Origin: Lithospermum erythrorhizon
Taxonomy: Eukaryota; Streptophyta; Magnoliopsida; Boraginales; Boraginaceae
Length of the DNA: 64,000 bases
Assembly (NCBI GenBank): GCA_019722365.1
Contig: JADFUC010001925.1
Span: 2,790,001-2,854,000 of the forward strand
Reading direction: 5' to 3'
The translations under genes were made by a program, and so were the position numbers. Below, piece after piece: positions 25,386 to 36,354 of this stretch (position 1 is its first letter; each line of letters starts with the position of its first letter). The notes under the pieces are model-generated. The model saw only the letters and a list, made by a program, of their open reading frames with translations, was not told the origin of the DNA and ran no database searches.

Positions 25386-25646
25386 AAAAAAAAAGCGTTA
25401 TTCTACGTTGACGTTGGTATTTCCTTGCAGTTAGTCCATCGCCAATGTGGGAAGTGCTCAAGATAATCGCGCCAGGCGGGTCATTAACCCGCCTATCTAT
25501 GGCCTTGACAAAAGCGGGTAACCACTTGGCTTCGTCTGCGACCACAGATTCAACGGCAATTCTGCGATTCAAGAATCGAACCGCGCCAATCACCTTGGCC
25601 TGCCATGAGAGCGACAGGTAATCCCGTTGAGATGTGCCTCGTGGAC
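25386..25646 (-). mobile_element. GC-rich SINE-like retroposon with 14-bp TSD
   Basis: A 261-bp GC-rich block in AT-rich DNA. It is flanked by AACTATAAAGATAT (25372-25385) and AACTATAAACATAT (25647-25660), a 14-bp target-site duplication with one mismatch. Read on the minus strand it begins GTCCACGAGGCACATCTC, has a B-box-like GCGGTTCGATTC about 63 nt in, contains a GGCGGGT/ACCCGCC hairpin and ends in a T tract. The 98-codon open frame on this strand is unlikely to be a gene. The 5' end matches that of the element at 62.4 kb. Confidence 0.75.
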
Positions 25647-25660
25647 AACTATAAACATAT

Positions 25661-28600
25661 ATAGAAATTATTAACTTGAGTCTTGATTTAATGTATAATA
25701 ATGAGACAAATCACATCGAATTCACTATAATATATATCACCTACGATTACTTACTTTAAGTGGGATTTGGTTTCATTAACTAAATGCACCTAGACTATCC
25801 TTGACGGGTGTCAGGTGTGAAACCTACTTTGTCCCGAACTTGGCGCCGAATAACACTACTTTTTACCCAGCAATAACTTGTGAGGGTGCTCATTCAGTGT
25901 CAATTAATTTTCTCTCTATATCATTTTATCTTCATTTCACAAAATATTTTTTTTGAATTTCAAAATTCATAATATTTTTAATATAATTAATAAAAATTGT
26001 GTAAAAAAAATTTTTTTTGGTATCCAAGCCCGATACAAATCTAGTCTCTGTTATAGATCTCGAAAAATAAAAATAATGATATATATATATTTTTATTTTG
26101 CTTGAATATTAATCTGAAAATGATTTTAAAAATAAGAGGGAAAAAATAAAGCCAATCCCGTAGCTGCTTAGAGTGGCGAGGCTGTGGCGGTGGATATTCA
26201 TTTTGTTTGTTTTATTATAATTTCCACGGGCCCCATTTTGGGTGCAAAAAAAAATTGATCCAGGATGAATTTTCGATGCAGCTTGGTATCAGGTGTGGCG
26301 GTGTCTTACAACTACATGAAATGATCGCCGATTGATCTCAGATTTGATCCTTGACAACGATTGGAAAGTTACGTACCACATTAATTGTTTTTCATTGTTG
26401 AACTTTACTATATGGGTAAAATTAAATGCAATTTTCTAATTTATCCATCCCCAAAAAATCTTACAGACTTGAATTTTTTTTAGTTAAATTTTCAAATTTT
26501 AAAATCAAATATTTTGATATATAGTGTATAATATTCAATCACACTCATTTCAAAGAGATTAATTAATCAATTTGATTGCTCGTAACAATTATTCAATGTC
26601 TAAATCATCTACTTCCCCTTTGAGTGTCCTCGAGCAACACCTATATGATGGCGAGGTTCCATCATAGCCAATTAGCCATGAGCATCAAAGCCTCTAAGCA
26701 GTGCATATAGTGCTTGTATATATTTTGTTGAATAAGTTGGTGAAAAAAAAGACATGTTCAAAATATTTTGACAATATTAATTTTTGACCCAACTAATCTC
26801 TTTGGTGAGAGGTAATTAAAAATATTTAGGGACGACGTAAAAAGCTAGAATCAGTCAGTTTGGAATGTATAGATATCTTTGTTGTTCCCAAAGCATAATA
26901 AGTATCTTGACGTCCATAACTATGTCTCCATGTTTCTTTTGAACCTTTTTTGGTTATCATCCATTTTCTTTCTACGATGGCATGATTCACATCGAGACTA
27001 TTATTGCATCAATAAATGCATCATTTACTGGATTGCTCAGATAAGATATCATGAGTAGGGTGACGAAAGAAAATAGAGTACTATAGTGATAAAAATTGCA
27101 TGATTACATCTTTTATTTTAATCAAGTTATCATTTCATATCGGATAGTATATCACATTTCGTGTATGAGTACTTCAAGTAATTTAATCAAGCAAGGATAT
27201 AGTTAATTAAAATTAGGTCGAAAGCTCACGTATTTTTAAACATTGTCAAACGTCGTCCAAACAACAAGTGATATTCTTAGTTCATGAAGAATCAACTTGG
27301 TACTACTTTATCCGTAATAAGGAGAACTGCTTCGAAATGGCATAAGATCATATGTCTCAATTCTTGATACGAAAACACATGTCAAATAAGATAAGATGTT
27401 AAGTTAATAAATTTTAATTTTCTATTAAAAAGTGGACACTACTTGTCATTCTCATTGATATATCATAAATTGACACACCAAATGAGACATTCTATTTCAA
27501 AATGATTTTATGTTTTTTAATCACATCAAAATCTAAAGAAATTAAATCAATGAACTATAACAAATTACATGAAGCGGAATTTATGAGGAAACCGTCTATC
27601 TCTCCCCACTTGCCCCACTTATCTCTTTCTCTCTAAAAAATTTTCTCCAAGAAATTAAACCACCTCCTTTGGGGATAAATAACCACCTCTTTTGATGGTT
27701 ATTCTTCCCCGTTCATTGTTTTTAATTTGTTTTTCTTAGGTTTGAATAATTTAATATTTTTCTCTCTAGAATTTCATATCTAGAGTATTTTTCTTCACTT
27801 TTTTTAGTGATTTTCACTCCAAAATCTCTGCTTTGATTTACTTCTACAAGATTTAGATGACAAAGTAGAAGATTTTGGTTAATAATTTCTACGTGGCCAA
27901 GATTTCTTCGTCTTTGTAGAATTGTGGTTATCGTTAGATGTGGAAGAAATAGAGTTTTCATCGTCCATAACATTGATTTTGGAGGAGGCGATGGAAACAA
28001 CTACCGATTGAATTTTCTTCATCTAATAGTGGTTAGGAAAATATTAGTATGTACTTGACCTCCATTAATGATGAAAGATTGTTTAATTTCATATATTTTC
28101 TTTTTGTGTTGGACGGTTGAGTTGCCAGTTTCATATGTGGTCAATATCTGATGAAGTTTAATTCTTTATTTCTTGTGAAATAAAATCATCGTCAATTATC
28201 AAAAAAAAATTTAAAAAGTAAATCAACAAAGAAGACACTTCCCACCAAGTCGCTAAATAGTGCACTCCGTCTAAGTTGATAAAATCACATGAAGTGTTGC
28301 AATTTTGTTCCCACTTTCCCATTATTTTTAATCCCGCTATCTATAATCTGTAGGTTGTATAAGTAAAAATAATCTATGTATCAGAGGTGATGATAGGTGC
28401 AAAAACGAAAAATATTAGAGTAATGGACGAGTCCGTTCAACTATTGGGATATCTAGGTATGTTTGAGGCTATTCTAGGTTTAAATCTAATGTGTCTATAA
28501 ATAATACACACTATTGTAATTTATATTCAAGCAATTCTATTCAATAAAATTCTCCCTCTATATTTGATCAAAAACATAAAAGTTTGGGGGATAGGGAGGG

Positions 28601-28814
28601 CTAATTTATGGATTGGAACTCCTAATTTTGTCCTAGGATCGACCCATATATTAGTAAAGAAATTGGGGTTTTTTATGAATAAAATGTTGGTTCGGGTTTT
28701 AAATCTACCTTGGATATCCTTAAAGATGATGGAAAATCATAATTATACTTGAATAAAATCAATATGAAATATGAACTAGGATTATTTAAATTGTATAATC
28801 CAGGATCAAATAAT
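25661..28814. other. AT-rich intergenic, possible LTR remnant
   Basis: No gene recognised. At about 28430-28560 a TATA-like GTGTCTATAAATAATAC and a downstream AATAAA resemble the promoter and polyadenylation region of an LTR. Confidence 0.4.
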
Positions 28815-29833
28815 AAAACACTTGCGGTCTGGCCGGCGGAAGTATGTAACAATTCTTTCACGGAAGCTGGGCCAACAGTCAATCTTGGCTTGAGTCAAGT
28901 AGTGCCTACAGTTAGTCCGTACGGGAGGGTTGAATTCCATCTTTGTGTTTGGATCTTACGGAATTCTTAAATCGCCAATATTCATTCTTTGATGATACGA
29001 TAATTATTCCATGAAGAATATTATAATATTTATGTCTCTTATTATTATTTATACAAGCGATAGTGATCGTGAGATTCGTGTCAGTAGTATTATAAGAATA
29101 TTGTTATCAGTAGAAACACCAAGGTTCTTGCTTGGCAGTTTGTTTCATTTCTCCTACAGGAGGAGGAGGCCGAAATCTTGTTGTTGTGGCTAGGGTTTTA
29201 GCATTTTATTATACCTAGTATTTACATGTAAAGCCTCCTATTTATAGAGCTCACATATTAAAACCTAACCGTTAACTAACGAGCGAGTTTGATAAGCAAA
29301 ATTCATTATTTAATTAGTCTTGTCGAAGCGATTAAATAAACTGCATTAAAACAATGACTCGTTAATTAATCTTATAAAGTTAATTGCCGAGTTCAACTAA
29401 CAAATTAATTAAGCCCCGAAACTACTTAGCGTCAATTAATTCGAAGCTCATCAGTATTTACATAAACTCGTATAATGCTAATTATCCCGATTAAATTCAA
29501 ATTGATGAAATCTTTCGAATTAGCAAGTGTAGTTAATTTCATACATAAAATATAATTCAATGTCACTGTATGTGTGTGATCTTCTAGGCTCAAATAATAG
29601 CAGCCGTATAATAATATAATTGACCATTATTATTATTATAATAATTATGCATGCGATCTAGTAATCTGACATAATCCCTTATATTATCATGAAAACATGA
29701 CTAGTAATTACAATTACTATTATTGAATGTTCTGTTTATGTAATCTCATTTAACTAAACTAGTAAATAAGTATTACAATAATTGTGCTTAATAAGCATAA
29801 TTGGCCCCAAACCAATATTCATTGATTTCCAAC
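28815..29833 (-). mobile_element. LTR-like repeat, copy 1
   Basis: About 1 kb that aligns in order with 34215-35128: shared blocks include CTTTCACG-AAGC, GGGAGGGTTGAAT, TATTTATAGAGCT, TGACTCGTTAATTAATCTTA, GTATGTGTGTGA, GACTAGTAATTACAATTACT and ATTGATTTCCAAC at the end. On the minus strand the end reads GTTGGAAATCAAT, typical of Copia LTR 5' ends. It carries about 190 bp (28965-29160) absent from copy 2, part of which resembles 46770-46860. No internal coding region adjoins it, so it may be a solo LTR. Confidence 0.65.
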
Positions 29834-30529
29834 AAAAAAGTGGGGACCTAATCACATTGGAATGTTTCTTTTATTACTAAGCATTTTTACTCGGTAGAAT
29901 AATTATACTTTTCTCGAGCTGACGCCATATATATAATCATAATTTTGAAAATACTTCAAAGTCAACATATTTTTCAATTTCTAATATCTACAAATTTTTT
30001 GCCTAAACCATTTCCCGTAAGAAAATACAATAATGCGCCCCTACCATTTCGTTTCATTCACTGCTTTCTCGAATTCCACTTTGCTCCAGCATTCTGACCC
30101 TTCATTTCTGTGCCCCATGCTTACCACTGTGCTAACCGCCTCCTTGCCTTGGCCCGATGACCAAACTCGCGCATGCCCTGCAAGCTGTAACCTACAATCC
30201 GCACTCAGCTTCAGCAGCTGCAACCGACAGCCTTAACGCATGACGAAACTCAACCGCCACATTGACCACTTCCAATTTAAATAAACCGCTTCCCCTTGTC
30301 CCGTCTCCCTTCTACATCGCCTCAAATACTTGGCTCATCGCCACTTAAAAACCCTAATATTAAATCAAAATACGGCTATACACCAAAATACACGTATACA
30401 CAGCATAAAATATACTTCTAGTGGTGTATATTGGTGACCTGATATTTCTAAACAGCATGAAACACCGCCATAAAAAGATTTTACTAAATTAAACAAAAAA
30501 AATTACCTAGAATTTCTTTGAAAGAGGTT
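29834..30529. other. Intergenic, no gene seen
   Basis: No recognisable gene; a short open frame near 30.03-30.24 kb on both strands has no family features. Confidence 0.35.
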
Positions 30530-31050
30530 AGCAGTTTAGGTTCAGGGGAAGGTGTCGGCCGGTTAGGGTTGCGTGGGGAGGGCCACGTCAGTTCGAGGTT
30601 ATAGGGGAGGGATCGACGAGGCTTGGTTGCGGGTGGGGAGAAGTGTCGGCTGATAAAATAGAGGGGAAGGGGCTCGGCCAGTAAAACAACGAGAGGGAGG
30701 TCGGTGAATGAGGGGGGTGGGGTTAGGTGTAGGTGGTGATGGGGTGGGAGGTAGCATTATTTCATGTAGAGAGAGAAGGGGGGGGTGGTGGTGGAGTAGT
30801 GATAGGGGTATGGGAAGGAAAGAAGGGGGGAATTTTCAATGGTGAGGGGTGGTGGTGGTGTTAGGTGTGTGGGTTACGTGGTGGGGTTGGGGATTGTAGT
30901 GGTGGTGGTGGTGATTTGGTGAAGAGGGAGAATAAAGAGGAATGTGACGGTGGTGATTTTGGATGATGGTGGTGATAGTGATTGGTGGTTTTAGTTTTGA
31001 AGAAGAACAGAAAAATGAAGAACAAAGTTTGATGGTCATTTCAGTATTTT
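30530..31050. repeat. G-rich GGT/GGTGGT low-complexity tract
   Basis: Plus strand is strongly purine-G biased with repeated GGTGGTGGTG runs. The minus-strand frame it creates is His/Pro/Thr-rich and is not a credible protein. Confidence 0.8.
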
Positions 31051-31596
31051 TGTATAAGAAGTGTGGTAGTGTAGCAAAAAAAAAAGTGTGTTAAAATTTA
31101 AAAATCATGATTAACTTGTGGTAATTTTCCAAATTTCTCGTGAAAAGGGAAGGAGGTATTTTTACAAGGAGTTGTATTACTTGGACAAAAAAATTAACAA
31201 GGATACTACAAATTAAAAAACTTATCAAAATATGCTATTTTCCAAAATTTCTCTACTCATTAATCCATAACCAATCTTTAATGCTGCCACAAATATGACA
31301 GGTTATGCGTACTTTGTGAGCTTGGAAGATTAAATCCCATAATTTAATGATCTTACAGATCACTAGTTTTTCATGTTGTAAAACATACTTAAAATATTGA
31401 TAATCATGCTTCATGTTTTGTAATACTGTAATTGAACAGTTGGAAGTCATCAGTATCAGCCATCCTAAACTTCCACTTTAAAAGACTCTTTCCTACCTAA
31501 TAGATAAAGAGAAAAAAAAAAACAGTGAAATAAAAAAGCAATACATAATTTCAATCCTATATCACCATCCACTACCATTTTCTCTCACTTTTCCTC

Positions 31597-31603
31597 TATA
31601 AAA
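31597..31603 (+). promoter_or_regulatory. TATA box of GLUTAMINE DUMPER gene
   Basis: TATAAAA preceded by CCTC, about 180 nt upstream of the ATG at 31781, followed by a CT-rich leader. Confidence 0.5.
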
Positions 31604-31780
31604 CCAGCCCAGTTTATTTCACTCCTCATTCAATCTCTTCAACATATTTTCCTCCTAAGCCACCATTAGTCCATACCCTTCTCTAAACAACCATCAAAGG
31701 TAAACAACACTTTATGAAATCCATCTTTAATATTTAAACTAAAAACAAATAAACTATTAAAACAATTGAACATTTCTTTA

Positions 31781-32269
31781 ATGAGAATGAATACAGAGGT
31801 AAAAAGCAGAGCATCAAGCCCTATGGGCTCTATGGTACAAAGGTCACCATGGCACTCCCCAGTCCCCTATCTCTTTGGTGGACTGGCTGCAATGTTGGGT
31901 CTCATCGCCTTTGCTCTAGTAATCCTTGCGTGCTCCTACTGGAAGCTCTCTGGCTATCTTGAGAACTCGGGCGAAGGCGAAAGAGACCTGGAAGCAGGGG
32001 AGGCTGGCTCTGATACCATGAAAACGGCTCCACAAGTTTTTGAGGAGAAGTTTCTTGTGATCATGGCAGGTCAAGAAAAACCAACCTTTTTGGCAACTCC
32101 AATTTCTAGTAGAGCTTCTTCATTTGGTAGCAATACTACTACTTGTTCAAGTTGTAGTAGTCTTGAGAGAAGTGAGAAATTAGAGAATGAAAATGAGGAG
32201 AAAAAACAAGAAACTACAACAAGTGAATTGGTAATGACCCCAGAGGATGATAACCAGCAAGTTTCTTGA
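31781..32269 (+). CDS. GDU: GLUTAMINE DUMPER family protein
   Basis: Seen: intronless, 162 residues from ATG 31781 (an upstream in-frame TTG is not a credible start; another ATG follows two codons later). A short N-terminus (SPWHSPVPYLFGG) leads into one membrane segment at about residues 31-53 (LAAMLGLIAFALVILACSYW), then an acidic cytosolic region, the diagnostic VIMAG motif at residues 93-97 followed by QEKPTFLATP, and a Ser/Thr-rich, Glu-rich tail. Known: plant GDU proteins are about 100-160 residues, sit mainly in the plasma membrane, stimulate amino-acid export when overexpressed and bind the RING ligase LOG2 through the VIMAG region. All key motifs are intact. It is flanked on both sides by related LTR-like repeats. 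Paralogue number is not assigned. Confidence 0.95.
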   Translation: MRMNTEVKSRASSPMGSMVQRSPWHSPVPYLFGGLAAMLGLIAFALVILACSYWKLSGYLENSGEGERDLEAGEAGSDTMKTAPQVFEEKFLVIMAGQEKPTFLATPISSRASSFGSNTTTCSSCSSLERSEKLENENEEKKQETTTSELVMTPEDDNQQVS

Positions 32270-34214
32270 TATATATATTTTTTTGTATTCTTGGAATTTT
32301 TGCAGTTTTTTTCTGCTTTTTTAGCCTTGTTGGCTGCTCATGGTGAATTGAAGATCATTTTTGTGATCATGGAGCTGGCATAGTTTTTTGAAATGTACAC
32401 AATTTTGGAGTATGAAATGAAATAATTGACGTGTTACATATTTACCATATGATAACGATTGTTAGTAATTAAGTTATTCTGCTTTTTAAGAAATGATTCC
32501 ATTTATAACTTTGGCTTAGGGTGATGTAAAACTTTTGGAACGAACCACCTAATTTATTTTATGAGCTATTTCCCTATCATACATGCATGGCATGATGTTG
32601 TGAGAGATTTATGACATCAAATTACATATGAGATGAGGAGTTCAATTATATGCGAACAAATAAAATCACAAGTGCATATTATGGTCTATGGATAATGTAG
32701 TATAGATTTAATATTGGTACCAAAAAATTGAATTTGAATGTTGTGTTCAGGTGCCAATTTATTAAACACGTAAAATTGGAACCAAGATTATTACAAACTC
32801 CTAAACTAAAATCTATATTTTCGATCAATTTTAGCACACCATATAATATGTATCGATGTTTGGATGTCTTAGGTAACTTGTAATAACACTTTCAATACGT
32901 AGTAATATCTAATGAAATAAAAATATTGCAAAATATTTAGAACTATATTTTTTTCTTAAGTGGCCCACAAGGTGTAAAGGGCTTGAAACGTGTTGGTCTG
33001 TTATTATTGAAACGTGTTATCCACCTTTACTTAGGAAAAATAGTTTCATTTCATAATGTACTAAAAATCACTCCAATAGATGCATTAATATGGATGTAAA
33101 ATACCAAATATAAATTGATCAAATATTTCCGTTATTATTGAAAACCGGACTAGGTGACGTAGGTTTGAGTACGGAGCATCTTTAATCAATGATGTGGTGA
33201 AGTGAATAGTTGCGGTTAAGCGTACAATTCTCATTAAGGATTGAGACATATGAGAGATAATTATCAATTTTTTTTTATAGTTAATTGCATATAATAACAG
33301 TTTATACATATTACAAATAAATTTATATGACTAATAGACACGCCAACAACCGAAACTTAATAAATAAAAACATATATAATATCTAAAAATTTAAAGCTGA
33401 AAAAAAAAAAGTAGTTCTGACATCCAGAAATTAAAGGAAAATTCTTTGAGAAAGATGTAAGCGCCGTAGCAGATCCAAAAGCCAACAATACTCATAATAA
33501 CAAATATTAAATCACCTTGGTTCTCTGATAAGATATAAAGAAGAAGGAGAATATGAACAACATGAGAGAGAAGACAAACGGAAAAAGTATTTTGATGACA
33601 TGAACAAAAGAGGAATTCAAGATTATCTTGGTCATTGTCACTGGTGGAAATTATTTCAGTTTCGATTAAAGATTCGATTGTATATATGAATGGAAATAGC
33701 CTAATGGAAGTAGATATTTGACATGAGTGAAGAGAAACTTCGAACTCTTTTAGTGATGTCGGATGTTGAATTTTACAATGTCGATAAAATCGACTAGATA
33801 TGGTATCCTTAAAGAAATTGTAATAATGGCGCTCGCTCGTATCGATTCTATTCGTATGATATCCCTTAATTTCTTAATTTTGCTAAATGGATTCGATTTG
33901 GAAATCTTGAAGGACCGTCTTTGTGAGTGATCTTGCAAGAGGAGTTCTGTACAGGAGCAACAGTTTTAATTTCTTATGGAGTTGAATTTTCAATGTATCC
34001 ATTGTTGACTTTTGGTGAATTTTTTATCTGTTTTCCGATAGCGAAAGACTGAAGGTGAACTTCATGACGTTTTTTGAGCAAGTTCTCTTCACACTTATGA
34101 TGGAAAATACTATGCAAAACTTGTTTAAATCTTAAACAAAATCATATCAGGATCATTTAAATTAAATAAAATCAGAAGTACAAAATATATAATGTCTATA
34201 TATATTAAATTTGA
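32270..34214. other. Intergenic downstream of GDU gene
   Basis: AT-rich; the first few hundred bases are likely the GDU 3' UTR. Short minus-strand ORFs at 33.1 and 33.75 kb are not recognisable. Confidence 0.4.
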
Positions 34215-35128
34215 GCACTTACGGTCACGTGACGTCGCAACTGACCTTTCACGAAGCCTCATTTGAATTCCAATATGCAGCACTTTAATTGATAGTGCCT
34301 CTAGTTAGTCTGTAGGGAGGGTTGAATCTACATGGCAGGTTTGCTAGAACTGGATTGACATTAGATGAATCAAAATAAACACAACTTGTTTTATTTCTTG
34401 AACAAATTCGGCCTCCTCATTTGGGAAGAGGAGGCCGGGGAGCCTACGAATGAGGCTGGGTTTGGTTGTAGTCTTTTCATTGTAAGCACTTGTATTTATA
34501 GAGCTTACATAAAGAAGCCTAACTTAGTTAACTAACGAGCCTTGGCTTCGTTAAGCAAAAACCACGTTTACTTAATTAGTCTTATTAAGCCAATCAAATA
34601 AACAACTCATTAATATTTAATTGAGCTTAAAAGGTCAAATAAATAAACTCAACTGACTCGTTAATTAATCTTATCAAGTTTGATTAAACAAGTTCGATTA
34701 ACAAGTTAACTAATTAATCTAATAAGTCAATTAATTCAAGCTTATCCAATTTATTTACATTACTCGTGCAATGTACTTATCCCAATTAGGAATCTCGTTG
34801 ATTACAATCGGCTTAAAATTTAGGAAGTGTAGTTTTATTTCATACATGAAATACATCAGCACGTCATTGTATGTGTGTGACATGAAGCTCGGATAATAGC
34901 GACCGTATAATAATAATATAATAGACCATTAATATTATTATAACGGTTATGCATGAGATCGGCAATGCGGCATAACCGCGTATTATCGTGAGAACCCGAC
35001 TAGTAATTACAATTACTATGGTTGAATGTTCCGTTTATGTAATCACGTTCACTAAGCTAGTAAATGACTGTTACAACAATTGTCGCGATGGGCATAATAA
35101 ATGAAATCAATAACTATTGATTTCCAAC
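34215..35128 (-). mobile_element. LTR-like repeat, copy 2
   Basis: Same-orientation relative of 28815-29833, sharing long ordered blocks and the terminal ATTGATTTCCAAC. It differs by substitutions and by lacking about 190 bp in its early part; a GAGGAGGCCG block is kept in both. No retrotransposon coding region adjoins it. Confidence 0.65.
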
Positions 35129-35997
35129 GGCTGTCTTCGATTCTCCACCGTCGACTACTCATTTCAGTGTTCTTAAGCCCCGATACCTCACGCCAACTTA
35201 TCTCACGCGCGCTACTTTTTTGTTTGAGTTCTACGGTGCTATTTCTGGTTTGAAGAGGTGGCTCTTGAGTTGTCTTAATTTTCCCATATCCATTACAAAC
35301 CTCCTTATCAAATCTATTACTATGAACATTCGAGGCGGTTGTATAGTAAATTGCATGCTTGATCTTGAATTGTTAGTTTGATGATTCGGGTCGTCGCGTA
35401 ATTGCCTTTATCTCCGCGCGTTATCAGCCTAAACCGTTGGCAAATTCTTCTCCCTTCCGTTCTTCCGAATCTTGATCATGTTATCTTCTCTTCGTTGTCT
35501 ACCTTCATTAGCATCCATGCATACGCATACTGCTCGGCGAATGTTATTTCTCTTGGTCGGCATAGAGACATGTTTACTCATTGATTCATCATAAATCGAC
35601 TTTCCACTAATTGCGAATTATTCCCTTTAACTTGCTTCTGAAAGTCTGTAAAGGATGAATAGATTTGGACCATGATGGTTTGGATGGAAAAGTGTTTGAC
35701 GGTAGGGATTTAGGTGGAATAGTTATTGGCGGTAGCGAAGTTCCAATGCGAGGCGGTGAAACTTTGCACCGCCCGTATCCTTGAAATTTGTTGTTTTGGC
35801 GATTGAGGACCAACAAAACTAGTTGAAGGATGCGATCTCTACTTGTGGGCGGTAGACTTACGATAACTCTTAGTTTCTTCCAAGAATGAGATAAAATCCA
35901 TTTACAGTTTTGTAATATTTTTTTTGAAGAAATAAAAATGAGTCGATTGAGGCGTTTTTCTTAAATTAAAAATTTGAGCTCCAAACTTTGATTGGAG
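35129..35997. other. Intergenic, no gene recognised
   Basis: Base composition is less AT-rich than average and several 60-70 codon frames exist on both strands, but none has recognisable family features; probably old repeat-derived DNA. Confidence 0.35.
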
Positions 35998-36354
35998 ATG
36001 GTGTATAACGGAGGAGAGAGGCGAGCACCGCTATCTCTTTATTATCAAATCGAGAAGATATGTGAAGGGTGGTGTTGCGATCACGTATTAGCCGTCATTT
36101 TTATGTGTCTGTTGGTAGAGCTTTTAATTTTATTAGGCTTAACGGTTGCACCACCGTTTTCTCGGCAGTTGAAATCATGCTCTTTCGCCAAAGAATTCTT
36201 GAGATCGATGAAGTCGGCATTGGTGTCGATCCAGTTATCATCGCAAACTAGGAGGAAGCAGAATGTCTACCATTCAAGGTTGATTGTTGATGAAATTCCG
36301 GCCAAATTTTGTGGTTTACTGAATGGCGGTGCTGATGCTTACTTGATAAGCTAA
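35998..36354 (+). CDS. Unrecognised 118-residue open frame
   Basis: Frame from ATG 35998 to TAA 36352-36354. It contains one hydrophobic run (VLAVIFMCLLVELLILLGLT) that could span a membrane and a basic C-terminal half. An overlapping 60-codon frame exists on the same strand. No TATA box, no conserved motif and no recognised family; the region is repeat-rich, so this may be chance or a gene fragment. Confidence 0.2.
   Translation: MVYNGGERRAPLSLYYQIEKICEGWCCDHVLAVIFMCLLVELLILLGLTVAPPFSRQLKSCSFAKEFLRSMKSALVSIQLSSQTRRKQNVYHSRLIVDEIPAKFCGLLNGGADAYLIS

Noticed and set aside
25297..25593. Minus-strand 98-codon frame (GAVRFLNRRIAVESVVADEA) as an RNase H-like gene
   Set aside because: It lies inside a 261-bp insert flanked by target-site duplications; no catalytic motif is visible and SINE origin explains it better.
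30836..31039. Minus-strand His/Pro/Thr-rich 67-codon frame
   Set aside because: It is the complement of a GGTGGT low-complexity tract; no protein-like composition.
31766..31780. TTG at 31766 as start of the GDU protein
   Set aside because: Non-ATG start in a plant nuclear gene with two ATGs directly downstream; ATG 31781 gives normal family length.
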